NCBI GenBank assembly: GCA_019096155.1
Contig: JAHCVI010000002.1
Location: 744,001-808,000 of the forward strand
DNA from: Staphylotrichum longicolle
Lineage: Eukaryota > Ascomycota > Sordariomycetes > Sordariales > Chaetomiaceae
Direction: 5' to 3'
DNA length: 64,000 nt
In this document: positions 54,969 to 64,000 of the stretch, in pieces
How the letters are laid out: each line of letters starts with the position of its first letter
Numbering within the stretch: the stretch's first letter is position 1
Made by a program: the position numbers and the translations under genes
Notes under the pieces: generated by a model
What the model was told of the DNA's origin: nothing
The model's database searches: none
What the model saw: only the letters and a program-made list of their open reading frames with translations

Positions 54969-55380
54969 GGTGGAGATGGGAGTCTAGGCAGCGCCAGTTC
55001 TGCTTCTCGTTAGGTTTGGCCGCAAATGGTCCTCCCAGCATCTTGCGTACCTGTGCATGTTGGGGGCCGTTCCAATTTCCGTGACAATGGCGCAGTGCAG
55101 CGGCGGTACTTCCGTGTGCAGCGGCGACGTCGACCTGAATAGACCCGAGCTTTTCCACTGATGTATGCCAATGGATGACCTCAATTTGCGGTTCGAGCTG
55201 CTGTGGGGCCTGCTTGGCACGCTCGTGGCACGCTGGCACGGCGCACTTCATCTGACCCTAACCCCAACCCTGCTTTGCAACCTCGTCCTCTCTCACCTCT
55301 CGCTCTGACTTACAACCTCTCTCTCACGGGTCTCACAACAAACATCAACCTCACAAGCACCTGAAGAAGGGAGTCTGAAA
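54969..55380. other. Divergent promoter region CIA84-like / Fta4
   Basis: 412 bp between start codons. At about 55257-55272 it contains CCCTAACCCCAACCC, a telomere-like (telobox) word of the kind found in some fungal and plant promoters of ribosomal and housekeeping genes. Confidence 0.45.
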
Positions 55381-56362
55381 ATGGCATCAACACCACCGAC
55401 AATTGTCTCTCTCAAACAGTCCTTCCTCACAACCCAAACACGCCTCCTCTCGCAGCCGCTCGCCCCAACCCGCGCCTGGTCCTCCCACAACAGCAACAAC
55501 ATTCCAGACAACAACGCCCTCCCCGAGAAGGCCATCGACGACGCCCTCTTCAAACTCAACCACCGCCTCCACCAGCACTCCCGACGCGTCTACGCTCCAC
55601 AAGCCACGCGCCACGTCGCCGAGCAAATCGACCAGCTGTACTGGAACGCCGCCGAGGCCGCCACCTCACACACCTTAAATGACAACGGCGATGAGCCAAC
55701 GGACGGCGAGGGCCTCACCCTCGGCGCAGACTTAGGTATCCATCCCACCGCGATCTCATCCCACAAACCAAATCTTGCAGAGAAAAATGAAAACTAACAC
55801 ACACACCCTCCCCGCTAAAGCCGACCCCGCCATCATCGCCACCCTCCCCCTCGAATGGGACTCTTCTTCTTCTTCTTCCTCCTCCTCCTCGGCGGAATCC
55901 CCGCTCGACGCGAAGCGCTACGCCGAGCTGGCGGGGGAGCTGCACGCGCTCGCGGCGCGCAAGACGCAGGCCGCCGCGCGCGTGGCGCGGCTCAGGCGGA
56001 TGCGCGCGCTGCTGGAGCCGTTTGGTGGTGGTCCCGCTCCGCCCGCCGGCTCTGGTGAATCTGACCACGGTGGCGATGTTGATGATGGGAATCTTGACAA
56101 GGATGGTGGTGGTGGTGGTGGTGGCAGTGGCGTGCAGGAGAATCTGGTGACGCGGAACGGCGAGGTGGAGGCCGAGCTGCAGCGGATGAGGATGCTGCTT
56201 GCGAGGGTCGGGGGCAGGGTGGGGATGTTGAAGGAGCAGGGGCGGATGGGCGGAGGGGGTGATGAGGACTCGACTGCGGGGAGTTTGTTTTCGGAGCCCG
56301 GGGGGGAGGATGTGGGGATGGATGAGCAGAGGAAGGTTGGGATGCTGCTGGAGAGGTTTTGA
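55381..56362 (+). CDS. Kinetochore protein Fta4 family (Sim4 complex)
   Basis: A probable inner-kinetochore subunit (Fta4, Sim4/CCAN complex). Exons 55381-55735 and 55821-56362 join to 298 aa through a GGTATCC donor and a CCGCTAAAG acceptor. The N-terminal block is characteristic: PTIVSLKQSFLTTQTRLLSQ, then PEKAIDDALFKLNHRL, HSRRVYAPQATRHVAEQIDQ and LYW. After the intron come DPAIIATLPLEW, a Ser run and a long helix (AKRYAELAGELHALAARKTQ) suited to coiled coil. A Gly run encoded by (GGT)n lies near 56104-56127. The C-terminus ends MDEQRKVGMLLERF. Length is normal for the family. Confidence 0.8.
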
Positions 56363-56673
56363 GGGGTTCTTGGTTCTTTTCTGGGCTGGCAAGGGTGGGA
56401 GGCGTAAGGCGTTAATAGCTTGGTAGGTTGGTCAAGAGGGATTGTGTGAAACAGGGACTGGTTCGATATGGAGAAATGATACCCAAATCAAGGATAACAA
56501 AAAGATGAAGAGCTGTATTGGCCTGAAGTCTTGGTCGCCGGGACCATATCCCATTTGTCTGACTGAGAGATGCTGGTTTGCTAAATTGAACACTTGACAT
56601 GAAAACATCAATGGTATGAATTTGAGTGGTTAAATCAATGGATCACAGAGCCGAATCCCCCCCCAAACCTCAC
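56363..56673. other. Convergent 3' region
   Basis: Noncoding between the Fta4 stop and the probable calpain stop. Confidence 0.4.
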
Positions 56674-59600
56674 TCACTGCCCCTTCTCCAGCCCAATCAC
56701 AACCGCATCCTTCGCGCTATCATCCACATCCAGAACCTGCGTCTCATCCCCACCCTCCCCCTCCCCTCCCTCCTTCTCCAACTCAATCTCGCCACCCTTC
56801 CTCCTCCCCACCCTCCTCCTCACTCTCCTCATCCCCCACCTCCCACCTCGTCGGCCGGACAACCTTCATCTTGACCCCCTCCTCCTCCCCGCCTCCCCAT
56901 TCTTGTCTCCCTCCTCCTTCGCGACCTTGTAATACACCCGCAACCCCACCACCGCCACCGCGTTCCACGGATCCCGCTCGAACCGGTCCGGCGGCGGCGC
57001 CAGGCCCAGCCCCGCCCGGCCCGGCAACGGCGGCCCACCACCACCACCGCCACCCCCGTGTCTCTGCTCCGCCTCGGCCTGTCGGATGATGAAGTCAAGC
57101 TCGGTCTCGGAGACGTCGGAGACGCTGCGCACGCTGCAGATGTCTGAGATGGAGGAGACGTCGGACATGTCGTCGCCGCTCTTGTTGTTGTTGTTGTTGT
57201 TGTTGTCGTTGTTGGCGTTGTCCTCTCCGATGGTGGACTCGGGCGCGTGTGGGGGGTAGTCGCCGTTGAAGATGATGCGCGGGTGGCAGGGGCGGCGGCG
57301 GCCAACGCCGCCGTGGTGAGGGCCGTGAGGGTGGGGGATGTCGTTGTCGCTCTCGTTGTTGGTGTTGGCGATGCCGTCTGCGCTCTCGCCGAGCAGACCC
57401 TCGAGCTCCTTCTTGAAGCTGGAGACCACGTCGAGGGCGGTCCGGATCTTTTCTTCAAAGCGGGCGTTGGAGGCGGACTCCTCGGGATTGGGTTCGGCTG
57501 CGGGGTCAGCTGCGGGTTCGGCCTGCTTGGGCACGTCGTTGGAGGGGGGCTCGGCCGCGGGTGCAGGTGCGGTCTCCGCCTCGCCGGTCTTTGCGGCGGC
57601 TTCGGACTTGGCCTCTGCGTCAGCAGGCTCCGAAGAGACCGTCTGCGAGGTTGAGGCCGGCGTGTCCTCGGGAGCATCTGTCGACCCCTCGGGCTCGGCA
57701 GCCTCAATCTTGACCTGCTTCTCCTCGCCCTGGGGTTCGGCAGTCTCAGCCTTGATCTGTTTCTGCTCGTCTGACTCGGTATCCTCAGTCTTGATCTGCG
57801 TCTCCTCCTCCTTGGACTCGGGGGTTTCGGTCTTGACTTGTTGCTCCTCGGTCTTGGCCTGAATATCCTCGACCTTTGGCTGTTCCTCGCCTTCCTTGGG
57901 CTCAGGGGCCGTCTTCTCTTCAAGGCTAGGAGGAGCGTCCGCCTCGACCGGCTTCTCGGTCGCCTTGTCACCTTCCTGCCCAGGTGCTGTCTCCTCAGCC
58001 TTTGCCGCCGCCTCAGCCTTTGCCGCCTCCTTAGCCTTCTGTTTGGCATCCCGTTTGGCCTGTATCTTTTCATTTCGCTTCTTAGCCAGCTCCTTCCGCC
58101 ACTGATTCTCCTTCTGATGCGCGTGCCATTGTTTGCGTTTGCGGTAGTTGTCACTTTCTCTGCCCCTCATCACAACCTTGCGGACGAACTCGCGGTGCTT
58201 CTCCTTCCTGTGTTTCAGATAAGCCTCCCGCGCGGCCTTCTCCTCGGCCGTCTCGACGACCCGGGCCTTGCTGTGGGCCAGGTCGTACGCAAGGCCGATG
58301 CGGAGCAGCTTCTCGCGGCGGTTCTTGACGTTCAGGCGCACCACGTCCTCGGGCGGCAGGTAGTCGTCGTAGCGCTCGGCATCGATCCTGACCAGCACCG
58401 TGTACTCGCCGGCCTCGAGCTCCAGCTCGACGTTGCAGGAGCGCTTCATGTAGTAGGTGGTGTGGGTGCGGACAATGTAGTCGTCTTCGCCCGCCTTGTG
58501 GACGCGGAAGCCCAGGCCGAACTTGTACCGGCCCTCCAGTCCGCGGAAGTAGCGGTCGTCGAGCTGCGAGAGAACGATGACCACAGGCCCCGGCTTGGCG
58601 AGCGTAAAGGAGAACTTTGTGGGGTGGTAGTCCCGGGACCAGGCAACATCGAGCGTCGTCCACATGGAAGTGATCTTCCACTCCGGCCCAAAGAGCCGGG
58701 TGCGGTCGAAGGTTTGGTACTTGCGCAACAAATCCTTGTACGAGATCCAGAATGCTCCATCGTCGCCAAAGCGGTGGTTCAGCTTGGTCAGCCACTCAGG
58801 GGTCCATTCCTTGGAGCCGTCGCCTGTGGTTCCGTCAGCAAGGGCGCCTATTCAGGGGTGTGAAGACCCGTGACATACTCCATGGACCAGTCCATTCACC
58901 CTTGCCCCATGGGTTCTTGAGCAGGAGCAGCCTCTGGCCGTCGATTTCGACTGCCCGCATGACCGAGTAGGCGTGGCGTTCTTGAATGCCCTTTCTTTCC
59001 CCGTAACCGAACGCCCTGGCAGAGTTGTCAGTCTCGAGGTTCCTTCGAGGAATGTTTAGCTTGGTGAGCCAAGCAAGACCTACAGGAGACCAGTGCTGCA
59101 GCCAAACAGAAAGTCCTCGTTGACCCTCATGAGCTCACTCCAGAAGTGGTCCTGAATCCAAATCGTCAGATCTCTGTCAAGTAGAGGGATGTTAGGAGGC
59201 AAACCCACCTTGTCGAGAATGTCCATGGTGATCAGCTCGGTGGTGACGCCGCCAGTGAGGTCCTCGATACCCTCGCCGGTGAAGCCGCCCTCGATGGCAG
59301 CATAGTCGCCATGGGCCTTGGCATACGCCTTCTCCAGCAGCGGGAGCCAGGTCTCGTTGGAGTTCTCGCACTGGGCGAAATACAAGGCGCCGCTGGTGGA
59401 CTGGTAGATCTTGCGGTACTTCTCCTCCGAGTCGGTCCGCTCAATGTCCTCCCATAGCTCGCGCTCCCAGTTCAATGACCTGCCGGCGAGGAGCGTGTCG
59501 TAGTCCGGTTTGATGAGATAGAGCTACAACGCCCAGTTAGCACACGCCCACCACCGATGCCCAGAGAAGAACAGAACACACCTTGTCGTCAATAATCTCA

Positions 59601-60507
59601 CTGATCCACTCCCCGTCCCTGTGGAACACGAACCCATACACGCCCACGTCCTCATTCCTCGCCACGCACACCCGCTCAATCAGCCCGGGCTTGTTGCTCA
59701 GCGTGCACAGCGCCGCCATCAGCCAGCAGTCCCCGTCCCGCCCCTGCCGCACATCATTTGCCGTCGGCCCGTCGATATAGAACTTGGGCTCGTCAAAGAT
59801 CTCGCCCACCCGCTTCACCGACTTGGGATTGAACTCGTGCCCCGGCCAGCGGCCCCTCAGACCCCTGACGTCGCCCCTCGCCCCGGCCCCCGAACCCGAG
59901 CTCGAACTCGTCACCGACCTCCCATCATCACCGCCCCCTCCTCCTCCTCCTCCTCCTCCGCCTCCTCCGCCACCATCCGCCTCTTCCAGCTCCTCCAGCT
60001 CCTCGGAGCTGTAGTGCAGGCGCCGCCGGCTCAGCGACTCGAGGCAGTCGCGGGTGTCGGCGCGCAGGTCAAAGTCGAGATCGAAGTGGGGGTCGCGGTA
60101 CTTTTGGTTGATGCGGCGGCACTCGGCGACGATCTGCTCGACCTTGGCGCGGCAGAGCGCGGCGGCCTCGTCGTACGACGTCGAGGCCGTCTTGGTGCGC
60201 CCGCCCGCGCGGTCCTTGGCCGCGGCGCGCTTGGCCAGGCGCTCGGCGAGGTCGTTTCTGGGGAGGATGGTGGTTGCTGGGGTGAAGGGGTGAGCCGTTT
60301 GGTCACTCGGTTGGCGGGAAGGGAGAGGAGAGGGGGGGGTTCAAGTTACCTACCTTTGCTGGGGGTCTTGGTGCTGAACTTGCGCCAGAACTCGTCCACC
60401 TTCTTCTGGGGGGCGAGCTGGGGCTGTCCAGGCCCGGGCTGGAGGACCACGGGCAGCTCGGCCATCATGACCCGGCCAGGTTCGGGGTCGTCGCCGTACA
60501 CGGACAT
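56674..60507 (-). CDS. Calpain-family cysteine protease with C-terminal acidic repeats
   Basis: A large cytosolic calpain-like protease. Exons: 60507-60354, 60276-59582, 59523-59209, 59151-59084, 59015-58879 and 58823 to the end. The catalytic Cys is in QGRDGDCWLMAAL (about residue 235). The His is in ERHAYSVMRAVE and the Asn in LLLKNPWGKGEWTG, so the triad is complete. FWISYKDLLRKYQTFDRTRL ends the protease core, and a C2-like beta domain follows (WSRDYHPTKFSFTLAKPGPV). The C-terminal third is charged and holds four tandem ΨKxE-bearing units, then an Asn run and SDVSSISDICSVRSV. The frame stops at 56866; two one-base shifts in purine-rich DNA restore a sensible tail, KMKVVRPTRWEVGDEE, then TQVLDVDDSAKDAVVIGLEK, ending at 56674. 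The 57-nt intron at 59208-59152 is in frame and stop-free. Confidence 0.9.
57183..57206 (-). repeat. Trinucleotide tract encoding poly-Asn in the calpain
   Basis: An uninterrupted GTT repeat on the plus strand encodes an Asn run on the coding strand; a probable length-variable site. Confidence 0.9.
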
Positions 60508-61972
60508 GGCGATCTTGGATTGGGTGGTGGAGGCTCAAGTCAACAACACTAACAACACACTGGACACTCAACACACAATCCTGAGAGAATGACAATTGAG
60601 TCGCAGACAATCTTGTCAAGACAACATCTGCCTCTCAACAGAAAAATATTGAGAGGAGAAAGACGAGGAGAGAAAAATAGAGAGCTCTCCCCAGCCCGAA
60701 ATAAAAAAAAACCCAGCCTCACCAACACCACGCCGCCAGTGACCACCCTCTTTGGCCCCCAAGTCCCCTTGAGGGGTTCACTAGCACACTGCTGTGTAAG
60801 CGTCTCCGCCAGGCTGCAGTACCCTGCAGTCAGCCCCAGAGTGTCGGGGTAGCTTCATTGGCTCGTCTTGCACCACGGAAACGCCCAACCACCACTCCCC
60901 CCGCCTCCTTGTTGCATGATGTGCATTTTGTGCATCGTCCAGTGCGACCCAGACAGGCAGGCGAGCAAGCAGGCAGCCAGGCGCCTCGTTGCGTTGACCG
61001 GTTCGGTCTGTTTTGTTTTGGGTGGCATCTCGCGAGCGGACATGAAGATGAGACTGTATACAAACTGGGCAAAACCAGACAAAGTAAACAGGATGTTGAC
61101 CGACTGGGCGGCGAGGACCCATCAACCGCTGCGTGGCTGCTTCTCAGACACTGGCCCAGGACAGAATCAGGCTGGGCAGCTGGACGCTTGAGGAGGTCGA
61201 GCGGGGCGGGAGTGAGCGCTAGCCCACGGTGTCAAGTAAGCCACATCAGGCACCCGCGCGCCAAATGTATCATCCATGGTGTTTCCCGTTGCCCGTGTGC
61301 AGGAGATGGAACGGGGAGGGGACACAGGGACACAGGGCTGAGATGCATCCGAGCGGCGCAGACGGCACAGTTGTGGGGTCGAGTGATGGTGTGATGGGGT
61401 TTTGGAGTGGTTGGGGTGCACTCGAAAGTTATGGCATCTTTTGGGAAACACAGGAATTCGCAAACTGCATCCGGGTTTCATTTGAAAGCAGAGTGCTTTG
61501 CATGCGGCATTGAAGCGGTCAACCTAGGATTCGTGTTCAAGATCCATGTAAACGTAGCGCGTCCGTACCAGGAGTGATTGGAGAGCGAGGAACGTGGAAT
61601 TGAACTTACACATTCAACTCCCTAGCTACCTTACGTCCATGTCGAAGCTCGCAGCTATCCCGGTTGGTGAATTCACCACAACCAACCACCCAGCAACAAC
61701 ATACCTACACTCACACACAAACACACAAACTTGACAGACAGTCCATCACATAAACATCACGATCCATACCCCACAAAGTATTCTCTATATACAAACACCC
61801 CCTCACAACCCCCTTTCCTCCATGTTCCTCCCCCCTTCCCAACATCGCGCAAGCATCATCAACACCCCAGCATCACAACCTACCAGACCTCCCCCAACCC
61901 AACCCAACCCAACCTGACCCGTACCAAGCCAAACAAACATACACACACCAAACACCCCACCCAAAAAAAAAA
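60508..61972. other. Spacer between calpain promoter and ArfGAP gene
   Basis: 60508-60720 is A-rich leader of the calpain gene. The rest holds no supportable gene. CA- and C-rich tracts (about 61710-61960) are the 3' flank of the ArfGAP gene. Confidence 0.45.
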
Positions 61973-62397
61973 TCACCTCCCATCCCTCGCACTCAAACTC
62001 GCAAACGCGTCCGGGCTGTGCCGCCCATTCGACCACTCCAGCCCCAGCGCCATGATGCTCTCCCGGCTGACATTATGCTGCTTGGGCGTCGTCGCCGCCT
62101 CGGCCAGCCGCGCCGGCTGCTGAGCGTGAGCGTGAGCGTGAGCGTGCGCCGCAGCAGCAATACCCGTACCCGTACCCGCACCCGCTGCTGCCACGACAAA
62201 CGGGTTCTTGCTCGCGCCCATGCCGGGGCTCACCGGCGTTGGCTGTTGCTGCTGCGGTTGCGCTTGTTGTTGTGGCGGGAAGGGGGGCTGGGAGGGAGGG
62301 AAGAGCGAGTTGGGGGTCTGCGCGGGGGTGGTTTGTCCCAGGTCTTGCGGCTGCGGCTGCTGCTGCTGGAAAAGGGTTTGGTTCTGGTTGGGTGCCG

Positions 62398-62431
<34 letters not shown>

Positions 62432-64000
62432 CTGTTGTTGAGGGTAGTTGTACAATGCCATTATCGATGCTGTGTCGGGCCGGGGCGGTTGCGGTTGCTG
62501 CATGTAGCCGGCCATGTGTGGGGCAAAGCCCATGTGCTGCTGCTGCTGCTGCGGCTGCTGCATCTGCATTGGCATCTGCATCTGACCTGGGAACTGTTGC
62601 TGCTCCGGGGGGGTCATTTGCGCGAAGAAGGGGTTAGTTGCCTGAGGCGGCATTGGTTGAGGAGACGCGTAGAAGTTTTGTTGTGTTTGCTCGGGAATCT
62701 GTGAGAGGGTCGGTGACTGTATTCTCGTCGGTGACCGTGTGAAGGGGTTGGTGTTCAGGTTGTTGCCAAACTGGGCTGTGTTGACTGATAGGGGTTGTTG
62801 CGCTGGTTGGGTCGCAAAGAAGGGGTTGTAGCCAGCCTGTTGCGCGGCCTGAGGGTAGGCCGACGTGCCGTTCATGACCATGCCAGGGAAACCTTGCCCC
62901 GCGAGCGGGAGCGGGGCGGTCAGGGGCCCCGACATGGACTGCTGGTACAGCACCTGTGTATTTTGTTGCTGGCCCATGCCGCCCGTGTGGTTGGGGAACA
63001 GAGGCTGGGATGGAGGCGCGAGCGACATGTTCTGGAACGCCAGGTCGAGCGCGGACGGTGTTTGTTGAGGTGGGCCGAACGGATTGGTTGACGAATAGGG
63101 GTTCTTATTCTGCAATGTGCCCGTCGACTGTGAAGAGAGAGGTTGTGGTGGCTGTGGCGTGTCGAGCATGTCGAAAGGATTCGTGCTCGCCGGGCTTATG
63201 GGGCGAGCACGCGACGACTCCAGGCTTGCCCCGGGAGTTAGACTCCGAGTCAAGGGCATCGTCGCGGCCCTCGCAGGAGTCAACAACGCCGCTCTCCCTC
63301 CCCCCTCCCCAAGCCGCACCAACGCCTCTACCGCCTTTTCCAGATTTCCGCCCACTCCCTTCAAAACCATCGAGTTCTTGTGGTCATCCGCAAACCCCAT
63401 GTCTCGGAGCTTGGCCAGCTTCCGCTCTGTCTCGTCCACACCCGCCGCGTCGCGCTCGAGGCTTACACCGAACACGCCGGATGATTTGTTTCGAAGCGGC
63501 GGCTGCTGCGGCGAGCCCCGCGGACTTGTCGGCTCATTTTCTTTCTTGGCCTTGGATCCGAGCGGGAAGATGGACGAGGCAGAACGTATGCCAAACCGGC
63601 TCGGCGGCTTCGGGGGAAGCGGCGGTGGGTTATCGTCCGACTCGCTGGCGCCGGGGCGCCTTTTGCTGGTGGACAAGGCGCGGTTGACGTACTTTTGGCG
63701 GATGAATCGCTCCATTGCGCCGTCGGCCTCGTCGGCATCGACCGGTACGGGCGGTTTCTTGCCGTCGGGGTTGTACAGTTTGTTGGACACCACGTTGCCG
63801 GCCTTCCTCATGTTCTAGACAGGGCGTCAGCGGGGCGCGCCCCAACGGGGGAGCCAGTCTGTACATACGTCGACCTGCTCGTTGGTCCAGCTATCCATAC
63901 TCAGCGACTTCACCTTGGACACGTGGGTGCCCAACTTGCGGTGGATCGTGGCGCACCGCATGCACAGGAAGATGCCCAACTGCGGTCCCCCAAAGTCAGC
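61973..64000 (-). CDS. ArfGAP and UBA-like domain protein (5' end outside window)
   Basis: An Arf GTPase-activating protein of the Gts1/Age-like group, cut at its 5' end. The visible part of the first exon (64000-63869) encodes the second half of the ArfGAP zinc finger: GIFLCMRCATIHRKLGTHVS, which contains the CxxC pair and the catalytic Arg of IHR, followed by KVKSLSMDSWTNEQVDNMRK. The intron is 63868-63815. Next come RFIRQKYVNRAL and a UBA-like segment, KLAKLRDMGFADDHKNSMVL (about 210 codons downstream). The long tail has NPFD/NPF and NPFF motifs, which bind EH-domain endocytic proteins, and Gln-rich runs encoded by CAA/CAG repeats (about 62400-62445). Near the end an AlaHis repeat (AHAHAHAHA) precedes IMALGLEWSNGRHSPDAFA. 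A role in vesicle traffic or endocytosis is inferred. Confidence 0.92.
62396..62446 (-). repeat. Trinucleotide tract encoding poly-Gln in the ArfGAP gene
   Basis: GTT/TTG triplets on the plus strand give runs of CAA codons with one His between. It is a probable length-variable site. Confidence 0.85.

Noticed and set aside
55250..55280. Interstitial telomere or chromosome end
   Set aside because: Only two irregular CCCTAA-like units inside a promoter.

Overview
The window is nuclear DNA of a filamentous ascomycete, most likely a sordariomycete (the gene content and style fit Sordariales/Chaetomiaceae). This rests on GC-rich coding sequence, short spliceosomal introns (about 43-108 nt) with GTRNGT donors and CTGAC/CTAAC branch sites, a HET-domain gene, a Fta4-type kinetochore subunit, and fungal mitochondrial proteins. 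I see no virus, plasmid, CRISPR array, intact transposon, rRNA or tRNA gene.

Layout. (i) 1-14 kb is gene-poor. Two related C2H2 zinc-finger regulators (the first cut by the window edge) are separated by 5.7 kb without a supportable gene; an orphan proline/serine-rich protein follows. (ii) 14-35.7 kb is dense housekeeping DNA, mostly in alternating divergent and convergent pairs: PPR protein, Cwf18 splicing factor, zinc-knuckle SR-like protein, R3H/SUZ protein, eIF3f, Utp25, mitochondrial bL17m, Mic12, an acyltransferase-3 membrane protein and ALA dehydratase (heme). (iii) 35.7-49.7 kb is accessory: an interrupted HET-domain gene, a fast-evolving Ser/Gln-rich degenerate-repeat protein, a small basic RGG-like conserved fungal protein, a tyrosine phosphatase and an orphan. 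(iv) 49.7-64 kb is housekeeping again: Imp3 (8 exons), mitochondrial bS18m, a CIA84-like complex I assembly factor, Fta4, a calpain, and an ArfGAP cut by the window edge.

Functional themes. Two U3/SSU-processome factors (Utp25, Imp3) and five predicted mitochondrial proteins (PPR, bL17m, Mic12, bS18m, CIA84-like) lie in one 64 kb stretch, several sharing divergent promoters of about 410-560 bp. Two spliceosome-linked genes (Cwf18 and the zinc-knuckle SR-like protein) converge on each other.

Main oddities. Several genes whose homology is clear show one-base frame breaks or missing segments, usually in purine-rich or low-complexity stretches (both C2H2 genes, Cwf18, the zinc-knuckle gene, the calpain tail). 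eIF3f appears to lack a conserved C-terminal helix. The HET gene and the Ser/Gln-rich gene each carry an in-frame stop that a C-to-T change at a CpA site would explain. The calpain carries four tandem units each holding a perfect SUMO consensus. I did not find a clearly new multi-gene system; the Ser/Gln-rich repeat protein and the calpain SUMO-like array are the best leads. Splice sites were placed by eye from reading frame and consensus, not from transcripts.
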